NCBI GenBank assembly: GCA_934215545.1
Contig: CAKQAD010000028.1
Coordinates: 1 to 19,365 of the forward strand
Length of the DNA: 19,365 nucleotides
Reading direction: 5' to 3'
DNA from: an uncultured Prevotella sp.
Lineage (GTDB): Bacteria > Bacteroidota > Bacteroidia > Bacteroidales > Bacteroidaceae
Made by a program: the position numbers and the translations under genes. Under the pieces are notes generated by a model. It saw nothing but the letters and a program-made list of their open reading frames with translations, was not told where the DNA came from and did no database searches. Below, in pieces: positions 7,801 through 15,239 of this stretch (position 1 is the first letter of the stretch; each line of letters starts with the position of its first letter).

Positions 7801-9281
7801 TACACATGAGCGCCCTTGGCACCACCTACGTCCTGCACAACGACACCGTGCGCATGATACCTGACGAGATAAGGTTCTGCAACGACACCATATACGACCG
7901 TCACGGCAACATCGGCATACTTACTGGTGGCGTGTATCATACCAATCTGAAAAACCTGACCTACGATATCGGCGTAAAGGCACACAACCTGCTTGCCTAC
8001 GACACCCATTCTTTCGATGGAGGCACCTTCTACGGCACTGCCTACACCACCGGCACTTGCAACATTAAAGGCAAGAGTGGCGAGGTGACCATAGACATTG
8101 ATGCCGTGCCTGAGAAGAACAGCATCCTTGTATATAATGTCAGCGACAACGCCTCTATAGGCTCGAGCGACTACATCACATGGAAGAAGCACGATGCCGG
8201 CATAACGTTCACTGCCGATGGTGCCGGCAGCGATGTCAACAAAAATGCCGACAAGGTGGATGTTACTACCAACATACACCTTAACTTCCTCATCAACTGT
8301 AACACCAATGCTACTCTGAAACTGCTCATGGATGAGCGCACCGGCGACTACATCACACTCAATGGTGATGGCATCCTGCGTGCATCATACTTCAATAAGG
8401 GTTCCTTTGATCTTTATGGCAACTACATTGTAGACCATGGCGTGTATAAGCTCACCATACAGAACATCATAAAGAAAGACTTCCAGTTCCTAAAGGGTGG
8501 CACTATTGCCTTTGGTGGCGACCCATACAATGCCAGTCTCGACCTAAAGGCGCAGTATGTGCTCAACAGCGTAAGCCTTGCCGACCTGAACATCGGCAAG
8601 TCGTTTGCCAACAACAACGTGCGTGTGAATTGTCTTATGAACATCACTGGCAATCCTAATGCCCCGAAGGTAGACTTCAACCTCGACATGCCAACACTTT
8701 CTAACGATGCTAAGCAAATGGTGCACAGCGTACTCAATGCCGAAGAAGAAACCAATCAGCAGGTGCTCTACCTGCTTGCAGTGGGGCGTTTCTATGCTCC
8801 AAGCACCAACAACTCCAATGCCAATATTGAAGATGGTGTTCAGCAATACAGTCAGACATCGCTTGCCATGCAGAGTTTCCTCAGTGGCACCATCAGCCAG
8901 CAACTGAACAGTGTGCTCAACAATGTCATCGACAATAGCAACTGGAACTTCGGGGCGAATATCTCCACTGGTACCGAAGGCTTTAACAATGCCGAATACG
9001 AGGGCCTGCTATCGGGCAGAATGCTCAACAACCGACTGCTCTTCAACGGACAGTTTGGCTATCGCGACAACCCCAATGCCACCACCTCCATTATTGGCGA
9101 CTTCGACTTGCGCTATCTGTTATTTCCCAACGGCAATCTTGCCATAAATGTCTATAACAAGACCAACGACCGCTATTTTACGCGCAATAGTTTGAATACC
9201 CAAGGCATAGGCATCATCATGAAGAAAGATTTTACGCGAGTGTCTGATCTTTTCTTCTGGAAACGCCGTAAAAACAAGTAA
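4884..9281 (+). CDS. tamB: TamB-type translocation and assembly module protein
   Basis: This is a 1465-residue protein with one N-terminal membrane anchor (about residues 6-30, ending HIPFVQTFIGERVSDAL) and a long periplasmic body of repeating short beta strands, as in AsmA-like/TamB proteins. The family-typical KFGTKVNVGRVDLGF follows the anchor. The C-terminal TamB domain (formerly DUF490) covers about residues 1000-1440, with recognisable pieces such as LNGDGILRASYFNKGSFDLYG and VLYLLAVGRFYAP. TamB proteins form a hydrophobic groove spanning the periplasm and take part in outer-membrane biogenesis (lipid transport and/or barrel assembly); no TamA partner gene is visible here. The start is GTG: an in-frame stop lies two codons upstream (4878-4880), and this start gives the usual spacing to the anchor. 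Length is normal for Bacteroidetes. It may be co-transcribed with the HhH-barrel gene 153 bases downstream. Confidence 0.93.
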   Translation: MLKRIINITIWTLLGLYFAIVVLLHIPFVQTFIGERVSDALCEKFGTKVNVGRVDLGFANRLIVDNTLMYDQRGKQMLRVARMSVKINPLALVKGQIEISSAQFFGLHANLYRLTPNDKDNFQFVVDSLASKDTTKQKTPLDLQINSLIIRRGNISYRVLSQPSVAGRFSTNDMHISGLSAHIIVNRITNDSVNVKVKKLALKERCGFMLKSLSLTAVASRRQASVQHLRVELPHTIIESDSISATYRTNDKQKLLMPTLKFCGNLNTTATPSDFACFVPQLRSLGTKYTLSTNFYGTGSSAVIQQLTLNSADNHLRLSANGAVSKYPENTEWSLNLNELTSDNANIATVYKAVTGNDLPAIAERVGHVAIKGYAGGKGCHMVVDGNVVTDLGTVAFAAEKHQKTISGNIETTAFDLGKLVAQQKVGQLSAKLNIRGTSADDIAADGTIYDITYNGYQYKTINLDAAYCKKIVKGSIEIDDPNVSLIACGMYDGSLHIPQLSLSAAVSKLSPHALRLTNKWQGTSFEGNVDADIAGSGLHNANGKVTISDFCMHKPDYDYCVKTMAATTGFDNGEHYLNINGDFGNAELSGHFSYNTIVRSMLNLLTTKLTTIPGLAYKPQTDTNNFTIDANIHDARLLEEFLDVPLQLHQPLLLSGAMNDADKTIDITCRVPSFSYAGTQYKDAHLKINTPNDTLKADIGIKKISAKGKALSLRVNAGACDNRLLTSLRFSDSSKHPLRGVVNASTMFAKDANGVSTAYVDIQESEATVGDTTWHVAPSSIIYQKNNLRVDGFAIRHGNQHITINGRANNNMADSLVVSLKDIDVSYILNLVNFHSVDFAGQASGSAVVAGAFCDQPRLEANVKVDNFLFEEGRMGTLYANVGYNYAEQKIEINATAADDDQRNTYINGYVSPKHNYIDLGITADRSRAEFMESFCGSFMDNINAEIVGKVNVVGPLNKINLVGEAVVNGTVHMSALGTTYVLHNDTVRMIPDEIRFCNDTIYDRHGNIGILTGGVYHTNLKNLTYDIGVKAHNLLAYDTHSFDGGTFYGTAYTTGTCNIKGKSGEVTIDIDAVPEKNSILVYNVSDNASIGSSDYITWKKHDAGITFTADGAGSDVNKNADKVDVTTNIHLNFLINCNTNATLKLLMDERTGDYITLNGDGILRASYFNKGSFDLYGNYIVDHGVYKLTIQNIIKKDFQFLKGGTIAFGGDPYNASLDLKAQYVLNSVSLADLNIGKSFANNNVRVNCLMNITGNPNAPKVDFNLDMPTLSNDAKQMVHSVLNAEEETNQQVLYLLAVGRFYAPSTNNSNANIEDGVQQYSQTSLAMQSFLSGTISQQLNSVLNNVIDNSNWNFGANISTGTEGFNNAEYEGLLSGRMLNNRLLFNGQFGYRDNPNATTSIIGDFDLRYLLFPNGNLAINVYNKTNDRYFTRNSLNTQGIGIIMKKDFTRVSDLFFWKRRKNK

Positions 9282-9301
9282 ACTATAGTCCATTAAATAG
9301 T

Positions 9302-9335
9302 CGTCCCTACAGACTACACGTCCCTACAGACTACA
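9302..9335 (+). repeat. 17-base tandem repeat after tamB
   Basis: The unit CGTCCCTACAGACTACA occurs twice in tandem (9302-9318 and 9319-9335), followed by a decayed third start (CGTCTCTA, 9336-9343). It begins 20 bases after the tamB stop codon. Confidence 0.85.
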
Positions 9336-9434
9336 CGTCTCTATGAAACTGCCATCTATACAAAACTATCGCCCCTACGCAACTTCCAACTCCACGAATA
9401 AAGCCCACCCTATACCCTCTAATCCCTAAAATCT

Positions 9435-11501
9435 ATGAAACGCCTTCTGCCCATCCTATTGCTCTGCCTTGCCACTGCCTTCTGCCGTGCGCAAGCACCT
9501 GCCGATAGCGTGGGGCGTGACGAGTGGCAGGCAATTTGCATGCAGCTGTGCAATGAGATGAGTATTGACGACAACACCGCCAATACAGCTATCGATGGCA
9601 CCGATGTCACCCAGCTATACAATGTCGAAGAACTCTATGCTCAGTTGTGCGAGTTCGAGGCTATTCCCCTCGACATTAACAATGCCGATGCCGACGACTT
9701 TCGCCAACTGTTGTTTCTCACCGACCAGCAGAAGGAAGAACTTACGGAATATGTTGACACCTATCGTCCTCTCCATTCTTTAGGCGAGCTTGCCATGATA
9801 GAGTCGATAGACCCTATGCGCCTCAGACTTCTACAACATATAGTAGCCATTCGCCCCATATCGTCGAAGCTGCGCTATCCATCCCCAAAGCAATTGTTGC
9901 GCTACGGCAAACACGAGTTGGTAGGAGCAGCCACTATTCCATTCTACACCCGTCGTGGCGATGTCGGCGGCTACTACGGCTACAAATACAAGCATTGGAT
10001 GCGCTATAAATTCACCAGCGGACAATACCTTCAATTCGGATTTGGTGGTTCGCAAGATGCTGGCGAGCCCTTCTTTGCTCATGGCAACTCACTTGGCTAC
10101 GATCACTACTCCTACTACGTTGTGTTCCGAAAGCTCGGCATCGTAAAGACTTTGGCACTTGGACAATACAAACTGAAGTTTGCCCACGGATTGGTGATGA
10201 ATACCGGCATGACACTTGGCAAGACCACCTCGCTGCTACTATCCACGCCCACCAATTCCGTCGCAGCCAACACCTCGCGTTCCGACGCCTACTATCTGCA
10301 AGGCGCAGCCATCACCCTTACCCCCTTGCGCCATTTCGACATCACTACATTCTTCTCTTTCCGCCCCGTGGATGCCACTCTCGACTCCAATGGCAATATA
10401 TCCACTCTGCTTCACACCGGCTACCATCGCACCGAGAGCGAGCTGTTGCGCAAGCATAACACACAGCAGCTGACCACTGGCGGCAACATAGCGTGGCGCA
10501 ACAATGGATTTCAGCTGGGTGCCACTGCCGTTTACACTTCCTTGAACCGTCTACTTCAGCCCAAGACTTCGCAACTGTATCGTCGCTATTATCCTGCAGG
10601 CAAACGTTTCCTGAATGTCAGTGCCAATTATGGCTATCAAAACCATTGCCTCAACATTCATGGCGAGACGGCAATCAACAAGAACTATGGCGTTGCCACT
10701 ATCAATACTATAGCATATACACCATTGTCATCGCTCACCCTCACAGCCATACAGCGCTACTATTCCTATCGCTATCATTCGTTGTTTAGTGCCTCGTTTA
10801 GCGAGGGCGGCAGGGTGCAGAACGAGAGCGGACTATATTTGGGTGCCACATGGCAACCTACTTCGCGTCTGTCGTTGCTTGCCTATGCCGACTATGCCTA
10901 TTTTCCTTGGGCACGTTATAGAGTGTCCACCTCGTCGCATGCCATCGACACCAAGTTGCAGGCATCCTACACCCTCACACCGAGCATGAAACTCTTGGGC
11001 AGTTATCGCATGCACATCAGGCAGCAAGACCATGTAGTGGCTGCTACCAAGCAACCACTGCTAATCAACAAATATGAGCACAAGGCACGATTAGCATTCC
11101 AATACGCGGGACTCCACATCGTGGGCAGTACCCAAGCCGATGGCACCCTATGCCGCACTACCATTGACAGCATGGGGTGGATGCTTATGCAGACTATAGG
11201 TTATAAGAACCGTCTGCTCACCCTTGCTGCCACTGCTGCCTATTTCCGCACCCACGACTACGACAGTCGTTTATACGCCTACGAGCGAGGCTTGCTCTAT
11301 AGCTTTTCTTCCACAATGTTCTATGGCAAAGGCATGCGCGGCACCATATTTGGCAGAGTAGACATTGGCAAGACTGCAATGATGATATGTAAAGTTGGGC
11401 TCACAAAATATTTCGACCGCGACCATATCTCCAGCTCCTATCAGCGCATCGACAAGTCGTATATGGCAGATATGAGTGTGCAGTTGAGGCTTAAATTCTA
11501 A
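9435..11501 (+). CDS. Secreted helix-hairpin-helix protein with predicted C-terminal beta-barrel
   Basis: The 688-residue product starts with a signal peptide (MKRLLPILLLCLATAFCRAQ, likely cleaved near residue 19-21; no proper lipobox). Residues about 76-140 form a ComEA-like double helix-hairpin-helix region (IPLDINNADADDFRQLLFL, then SLGELAMIESIDPMRL). From about residue 145 to the end the sequence is rich in alternating aromatic and polar strands (GQYLQFGFGG, YYVVFRKLGIVKTLALGQYKL) and ends in RLKF, the C-terminal Phe typical of outer-membrane barrels. I recall this architecture as a Bacteroidetes family of unknown function. HhH domains usually bind DNA, but that activity here is only a guess. 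The start ATG is the first that gives a complete signal peptide. It lies 153 bases after tamB without an evident promoter and ends before a strong two-way terminator. Confidence 0.85.
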   Translation: MKRLLPILLLCLATAFCRAQAPADSVGRDEWQAICMQLCNEMSIDDNTANTAIDGTDVTQLYNVEELYAQLCEFEAIPLDINNADADDFRQLLFLTDQQKEELTEYVDTYRPLHSLGELAMIESIDPMRLRLLQHIVAIRPISSKLRYPSPKQLLRYGKHELVGAATIPFYTRRGDVGGYYGYKYKHWMRYKFTSGQYLQFGFGGSQDAGEPFFAHGNSLGYDHYSYYVVFRKLGIVKTLALGQYKLKFAHGLVMNTGMTLGKTTSLLLSTPTNSVAANTSRSDAYYLQGAAITLTPLRHFDITTFFSFRPVDATLDSNGNISTLLHTGYHRTESELLRKHNTQQLTTGGNIAWRNNGFQLGATAVYTSLNRLLQPKTSQLYRRYYPAGKRFLNVSANYGYQNHCLNIHGETAINKNYGVATINTIAYTPLSSLTLTAIQRYYSYRYHSLFSASFSEGGRVQNESGLYLGATWQPTSRLSLLAYADYAYFPWARYRVSTSSHAIDTKLQASYTLTPSMKLLGSYRMHIRQQDHVVAATKQPLLINKYEHKARLAFQYAGLHIVGSTQADGTLCRTTIDSMGWMLMQTIGYKNRLLTLAATAAYFRTHDYDSRLYAYERGLLYSFSSTMFYGKGMRGTIFGRVDIGKTAMMICKVGLTKYFDRDHISSSYQRIDKSYMADMSVQLRLKF

Positions 11502-11511
11502 CAAACACAAA

Positions 11512-11569
11512 AAAAGCTACCCATAGGTCATGCACAATGATTGATTGTGTTTACCTATGGGTAGCTTTT
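11512..11569. terminator. Bidirectional terminator between HhH-barrel gene and thrS
   Basis: A perfect 17-bp stem (11512-11528 with 11553-11569) reads AAAAGCTACCCATAGGT and its complement. The loop holds a second 6-bp hairpin (CACAAT 11533-11538, ATTGTG 11544-11549). T-rich stretches follow the stem on both strands, so it should stop transcription from both convergent genes. Confidence 0.92.
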
Positions 11570-11599
11570 ATTTATTTTAAAAAGTATTATGTGCTGATA

Positions 11600-13552
11600 T
11601 TATTCTGCAGCCAGTTTCAGTTGCTCAGCCACTTCGTCGTTGATGCGCTGTGCAAACTCCTCCTTGGTCATAGTGGCCTGCTCGCCGCCGCCCTGCTTAC
11701 GCATAGACACCAGTCCTTCGGCAGCCTCTTTCTCGCCTACCACCACCATGTAAGGCACTCTCTTCAACTCGTTGTCGCGAATCTTGCGTCCAATCTTCTC
11801 GTTGCGGTCGTCGAGCAGTGCGCGCACGCCTACAGAGTTGAAGTAGCTCTGCACCTGCTTTGCATACTCGTTGTATTTCTCCGAGATAGGCAGGATTGCC
11901 ACCTGGTCGGGAGTGAGCCACAATGGGAAGTGGCCTGCAGTGTGTTCTATAAGAACAGCAGTGAATCGCTCGAGCGAACCAAATGGTGCACGGTGAATCA
12001 TCACTGGTGTCTTCTTAGAGTTGTCTTCTGCAGTATATTCAAGCTTGAATCGTTCTGGCAGGTTATAGTCTACCTGGATTGTTCCCAACTGCCAACGGCG
12101 TCCGATAGCATCCTTCACCATGAAGTCGAGCTTAGGGCCATAGAATGCAGCTTCGCCAACCTCCTCGCGCACCTCAAGACCCTTCTCACGGCAAGCCTCA
12201 CGGATGGCGTTCTCTGATTCAGCCCAAATCTCTTCGCTACCGATATATTTCTCAGTGTCCTTAGGGTCGTGCAGAGAAATCTGTGCCTCATAGTTTTCGA
12301 ATCCGAATATTCCGAACACCTTCAGGATTATGTCGATGATATTCTCAAACTCCTTCTTCACCTGATCTGGGCGTACAAAGATGTGTGCATCGTCCTGTGT
12401 AAATGTGCGCACACGAGTGAGTCCGTGCAGCTCGCCACTCTTCTCGTAGCGGAACACAGTGCCAAATTCAGCGATGCGCAGAGGCAGATCCTTGTATGAA
12501 CGTGGTTTACGTGCATAAACTTCGCAGTGGTGAGGGCAGTTCATCGGTTTGAGCATATACTCCTCGTCCTCTTCAGGAGTGTGTATAGGCTGGAATGCAT
12601 CCTTGCCATAGTGAGCATAGTGGCCTGATGTAACGTAGAGGCTCTTGCCGCCGATGCCTGGAGTGATAACCTCCTGATAGTTGTAAGGCTTAAGCAGCTT
12701 GCGTAGCAGCTCCTGCAGGCGCAGGCGCAGGTCGGTGCCCTTTGGCAGCCATATAGGCAATCCCTTGCCCACACGGTCGGAGAACATGAAGAGTTCCATC
12801 TCCTTGCCAATTTTACGATGGTCGCGCTTCTTAGCCTCTTCGAGCATTTGCAGATATTCGTCGAGCATGCTCTTCTTAGGGAACGAGATGCCATAGATAC
12901 GTGTCATCTGGTCGCGCTTGGCATCGCCGCGCCAGAAGGCGCCAGCCACACTTGTAATCTTCACTGCCTTGATAGCTCCGGTGCTCATGAGGTGCGGGCC
13001 ACGGCAGAGGTCGGTGAAGTTGCCCTGTGTGTATGTAGATATAGAGCCATCCTCGAGGTCTTCCTCGATATGCTCGCACTTATAGTTCTGTCCATCGGCT
13101 TTGAATTCGGCAAGCGCTTCAGCCTTAGGCACTTCTCTGCGCACTACAGGCTCGTTTTTCTTGGCGAGTTCTTTCATCTTAGCCTCGATTTTTGGGAAGT
13201 CGTTTTCAGAGATAACGTCGCCTTCCTTAGGCATTACATCATAGAAGAATCCGTTTTCTACAGCTGGTCCAAATCCGAACTGTATGCCAGGATATAATTC
13301 CTTGAGTGCTTCGGCGAGCAAGTGAGCCGAAGTGTGCCAGAAAGTGTGTTTGCCTTCCTCGTCCTCGAACTTATAGAGAGCGATAGTTGCATCCTCGTTG
13401 ATAGGACGGTTGAGCTCCACGGTTTCGCCATTGACACCGCAAGATACAACGTTGCGGGCGAGAGCCGGCGAAATGCTCTCGGCGATTTGTAACCCCGTTA
13501 CGCCCTGTTCGTATTCACGTACAGTGCCATCGGGAAAAGTGATTTTAACCAT
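11600..13552 (-). CDS. thrS: Threonine-tRNA ligase
   Basis: This 650-residue cytosolic class II synthetase charges tRNA-Thr with threonine. In order it has a TGS domain (1-61), the editing domain with His73, His77, Cys183 and His187 (HTSAH and CRGPH), the class II catalytic core with zinc ligands Cys339 (MNCPHH), His390 (DDAHIF) and His520 (IHRAPFGS), motif 2 around [18 protein letters not shown] (367-384), motif 3 near [10 protein letters not shown] (521-530), and the anticodon-binding domain from about 545 to the end. All editing and zinc residues expected from the E. coli enzyme are present, so it should be active and proofread mischarged serine. Its start is the first ATG after a plausible promoter. 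It is flanked by a terminator on its 3' side rather than by infC, and is divergent from the nqr operon. Confidence 0.98.
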   Translation of the reverse strand: MVKITFPDGTVREYEQGVTGLQIAESISPALARNVVSCGVNGETVELNRPINEDATIALYKFEDEEGKHTFWHTSAHLLAEALKELYPGIQFGFGPAVENGFFYDVMPKEGDVISENDFPKIEAKMKELAKKNEPVVRREVPKAEALAEFKADGQNYKCEHIEEDLEDGSISTYTQGNFTDLCRGPHLMSTGAIKAVKITSVAGAFWRGDAKRDQMTRIYGISFPKKSMLDEYLQMLEEAKKRDHRKIGKEMELFMFSDRVGKGLPIWLPKGTDLRLRLQELLRKLLKPYNYQEVITPGIGGKSLYVTSGHYAHYGKDAFQPIHTPEEDEEYMLKPMNCPHHCEVYARKPRSYKDLPLRIAEFGTVFRYEKSGELHGLTRVRTFTQDDAHIFVRPDQVKKEFENIIDIILKVFGIFGFENYEAQISLHDPKDTEKYIGSEEIWAESENAIREACREKGLEVREEVGEAAFYGPKLDFMVKDAIGRRWQLGTIQVDYNLPERFKLEYTAEDNSKKTPVMIHRAPFGSLERFTAVLIEHTAGHFPLWLTPDQVAILPISEKYNEYAKQVQSYFNSVGVRALLDDRNEKIGRKIRDNELKRVPYMVVVGEKEAAEGLVSMRKQGGGEQATMTKEEFAQRINDEVAEQLKLAAE

Positions 13553-13583
13553 AACAAATTAGTTTTTTAATCGATGTTGCCTG

Positions 13584-13616
13584 CAAAGTTAGCTTTTTCT
13601 TTTCATATATGGCAAT
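13584..13616 (-). promoter_or_regulatory. Probable thrS promoter
   Basis: On the minus strand ATTG (13616-13613), a 21-base spacer and TAACTTTG (13591-13584) fit the Bacteroidetes promoter, with one mismatch in the upstream element. Transcription would begin near 13577, giving a short leader of about 25 bases. Confidence 0.6.
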
Positions 13617-13745
13617 TAAAGAAAGTAAAAAAAGGTTGCATCCACATTTTGCCATGCCATTTTGTCAAGTCGGCATGACATTACAAAGGATTTCTGCTGT
13701 TATGATGCATTTTTAGGTACTCATAATTAAAGAAAACGGTATCTT

Positions 13746-13779
13746 TTTGCCTTGAATACCCGAAATTTTGCTAATTTTG
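13746..13779 (+). promoter_or_regulatory. Probable promoter of the nqr operon
   Basis: TAATTTTG (13772-13779) is an exact TAnnTTTG element. The nearest TTTG (13746-13749) is 22 bases upstream, slightly beyond the usual 19-21; CTTG at 13751-13754 is a shorter-spaced alternative. Transcription would begin near 13786, about 75 bases before nqrA. Confidence 0.6.
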
Positions 13780-13795
13780 TAAGCAAATTGAGGTG

Positions 13796-13817
13796 TTGCA
13801 AAAATTGTTTTTTGCAA
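13796..13817 (+). other. Hairpin in nqrA leader
   Basis: TTGCAAAAA (13796-13804), loop TTGT and TTTTTGCAA (13809-13817) form a perfect 9-bp AT-rich stem just after the predicted transcription start. It has no downstream U-tract. It may be a leader structure or a protein-binding palindrome; its role is unknown. Confidence 0.5.
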
Positions 13818-13860
13818 TGCTTCTTTCTGCAATCGAAAATTTTTATCATTTATAATATTT

Positions 13861-15213
13861 ATGGCAAATGTAATTAAGTTACGTAAGGGCTTGGACATTA
13901 ATTTGGTGGGAAAGGCTGCAAAGCAGAAGTTCTCATCGAAGGCAGGTGTTCAATATGCTCTTGTACCTGATGACTTTGTTGGCGTTACTCCCAAGGTGGT
14001 TGTCCGTGAGGGCGACAAAGTAAAGGCGGGCGATGCTCTGTTTGTCAATAAGCGACACACAGACGTCAAGTTTGCTTCGCCCGTCAGTGGAGTAGTGTCG
14101 GCTGTGGTCAGAGGCGACCGCCGCAAGGTTCTCCGTGTGGTGGTAGATGCTGATAGTGTTCAGCAGTATGCAGACTTCGGTAAGAAGGATGTAGCTTCGC
14201 TCAATGGCGAAGCCGTGGTAAATGCTCTGCTCGAGGCAGGCTTGTTTGGCTATATCAACCAGCTGCCTTATGCTGTGTCTACCACTCCTGATGTTGCTCC
14301 ACGTGCCATCTTCGTGAGTGCGCTTCGCGACATGCCCCTTGCTGGCGACTTTGAGTATGAGCTCGAAGGCAACGAGCACGATTTCCAGACTGGTCTTACC
14401 GCCCTGTCGAAGGTTGCCCCCGTACACCTTGGCATTGGCGCCAGCCAGCAGTCGTCGGCTCTCACAGCCGCTAAGGATGTAGAGACCACCGTGTTCGATG
14501 GTCCATGTCCTGCCGGCAACGTAGGCGTGCAGGTGAACCATGTAGCCCCGGTAAACAAGGGTGAGGTAGTGTGGACAGTCGATCCTACAGCAGTTATATT
14601 CTTCGGTCGCCTTTTCAACACTGGCAAGGTCGACTTGCGTCGTCTTGTGGCAGTGGCAGGCAGCCAGATCAGTGAGCCAGCCTATACAGAAGTGCTCGTT
14701 GGTCAGACCATAGAGAGCGCCCTTGGTGGCAGACTTAAAAGCACAGATCATGTGCGCCTTATCAATGGCAATCCGCTCACGGGTCGCAAGAGCACCATCG
14801 CCGACTTTGTAGGTGCTCACACCTCAGAGCTCACCGCCATCCCTGAAGGCGACGATGTCGACGAGATGCTCGGCTGGATACTCCCCCGCACCAACGACTT
14901 CTCCGTAAGCCGCAGCTATCTGTCGTGGCTCTTCGGCAAGAAGCGCGCCTACAACCTCGATGCACGCATCAAGGGCGGCGAGCGCCACATGATAATGAGC
15001 GGCGAGTATGATCGTGTGCTCCCAATGGACATCTACGGCGAATATCTCGTGAAGGCCATCATCGCTGGCGACATCGACAGCATGGAGCAGCTTGGCATCT
15101 ATGAAGTGTCGCCCGAAGACTTCGCCTTGGCAGAGTTTGTCGACAGCTCTAAGCTTGAGCTCCAGCACATTGTGCGCCAAGGACTCGACATGCTCCGCAA
15201 GGAGAATGCATAG
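13861..15213 (+). CDS. nqrA: Na+-translocating NADH:quinone reductase subunit A
   Basis: The 450-residue soluble subunit matches NqrA over its full length. The N terminus (KLRKGLDINLVGKA) and the biotinyl-lipoyl-like sandwich stretch VVREGDKVKAGDALFVNKR (about 48-66), followed by FASPVSGVV, are characteristic. It has no membrane segments and no signal peptide; in the complex it sits on the cytoplasmic face and contributes near the quinone site. The ATG at 13861 lies about 75 bases after the predicted operon promoter and has little Shine-Dalgarno match. It is the first gene of an nqrABCDEF operon, with 26 bases to nqrB. Family length is about 445-450 residues, so it is intact. Confidence 0.97.
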   Translation: MANVIKLRKGLDINLVGKAAKQKFSSKAGVQYALVPDDFVGVTPKVVVREGDKVKAGDALFVNKRHTDVKFASPVSGVVSAVVRGDRRKVLRVVVDADSVQQYADFGKKDVASLNGEAVVNALLEAGLFGYINQLPYAVSTTPDVAPRAIFVSALRDMPLAGDFEYELEGNEHDFQTGLTALSKVAPVHLGIGASQQSSALTAAKDVETTVFDGPCPAGNVGVQVNHVAPVNKGEVVWTVDPTAVIFFGRLFNTGKVDLRRLVAVAGSQISEPAYTEVLVGQTIESALGGRLKSTDHVRLINGNPLTGRKSTIADFVGAHTSELTAIPEGDDVDEMLGWILPRTNDFSVSRSYLSWLFGKKRAYNLDARIKGGERHMIMSGEYDRVLPMDIYGEYLVKAIIAGDIDSMEQLGIYEVSPEDFALAEFVDSSKLELQHIVRQGLDMLRKENA

Positions 15214-15239
15214 CATTAATTTAATTACAAAGCGAAAGT

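Larger units (their letters stand above)
13553..13860. other. Divergent regulatory region thrS / nqrA
   Basis: This 308-base AT-rich stretch holds no convincing gene. It contains a probable thrS promoter close to thrS, a probable nqr promoter and a leader hairpin close to nqrA. In between are two overlapping, mutually exclusive short inverted repeats: CATGCC 13653-13658 with GGCATG 13672-13677, and TGTCA 13663-13667 with TGACA 13676-13680. These could be an operator or a weak RNA switch but are too short to call. Confidence 0.6.

Noticed and set aside
9302..9343. Tandem repeats considered as a CRISPR array
   Set aside because: The units abut directly with no spacers, and no cas genes are present.
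11537..12217. A 226-codon plus-strand open frame opposite the 3' part of thrS
   Set aside because: It begins within the terminator loop and runs antisense to the conserved anticodon-binding and catalytic regions of thrS.
13933..14820. A 295-codon open frame on the minus strand inside nqrA
   Set aside because: nqrA is certain by homology over its whole length; the antisense product has no family-like features.
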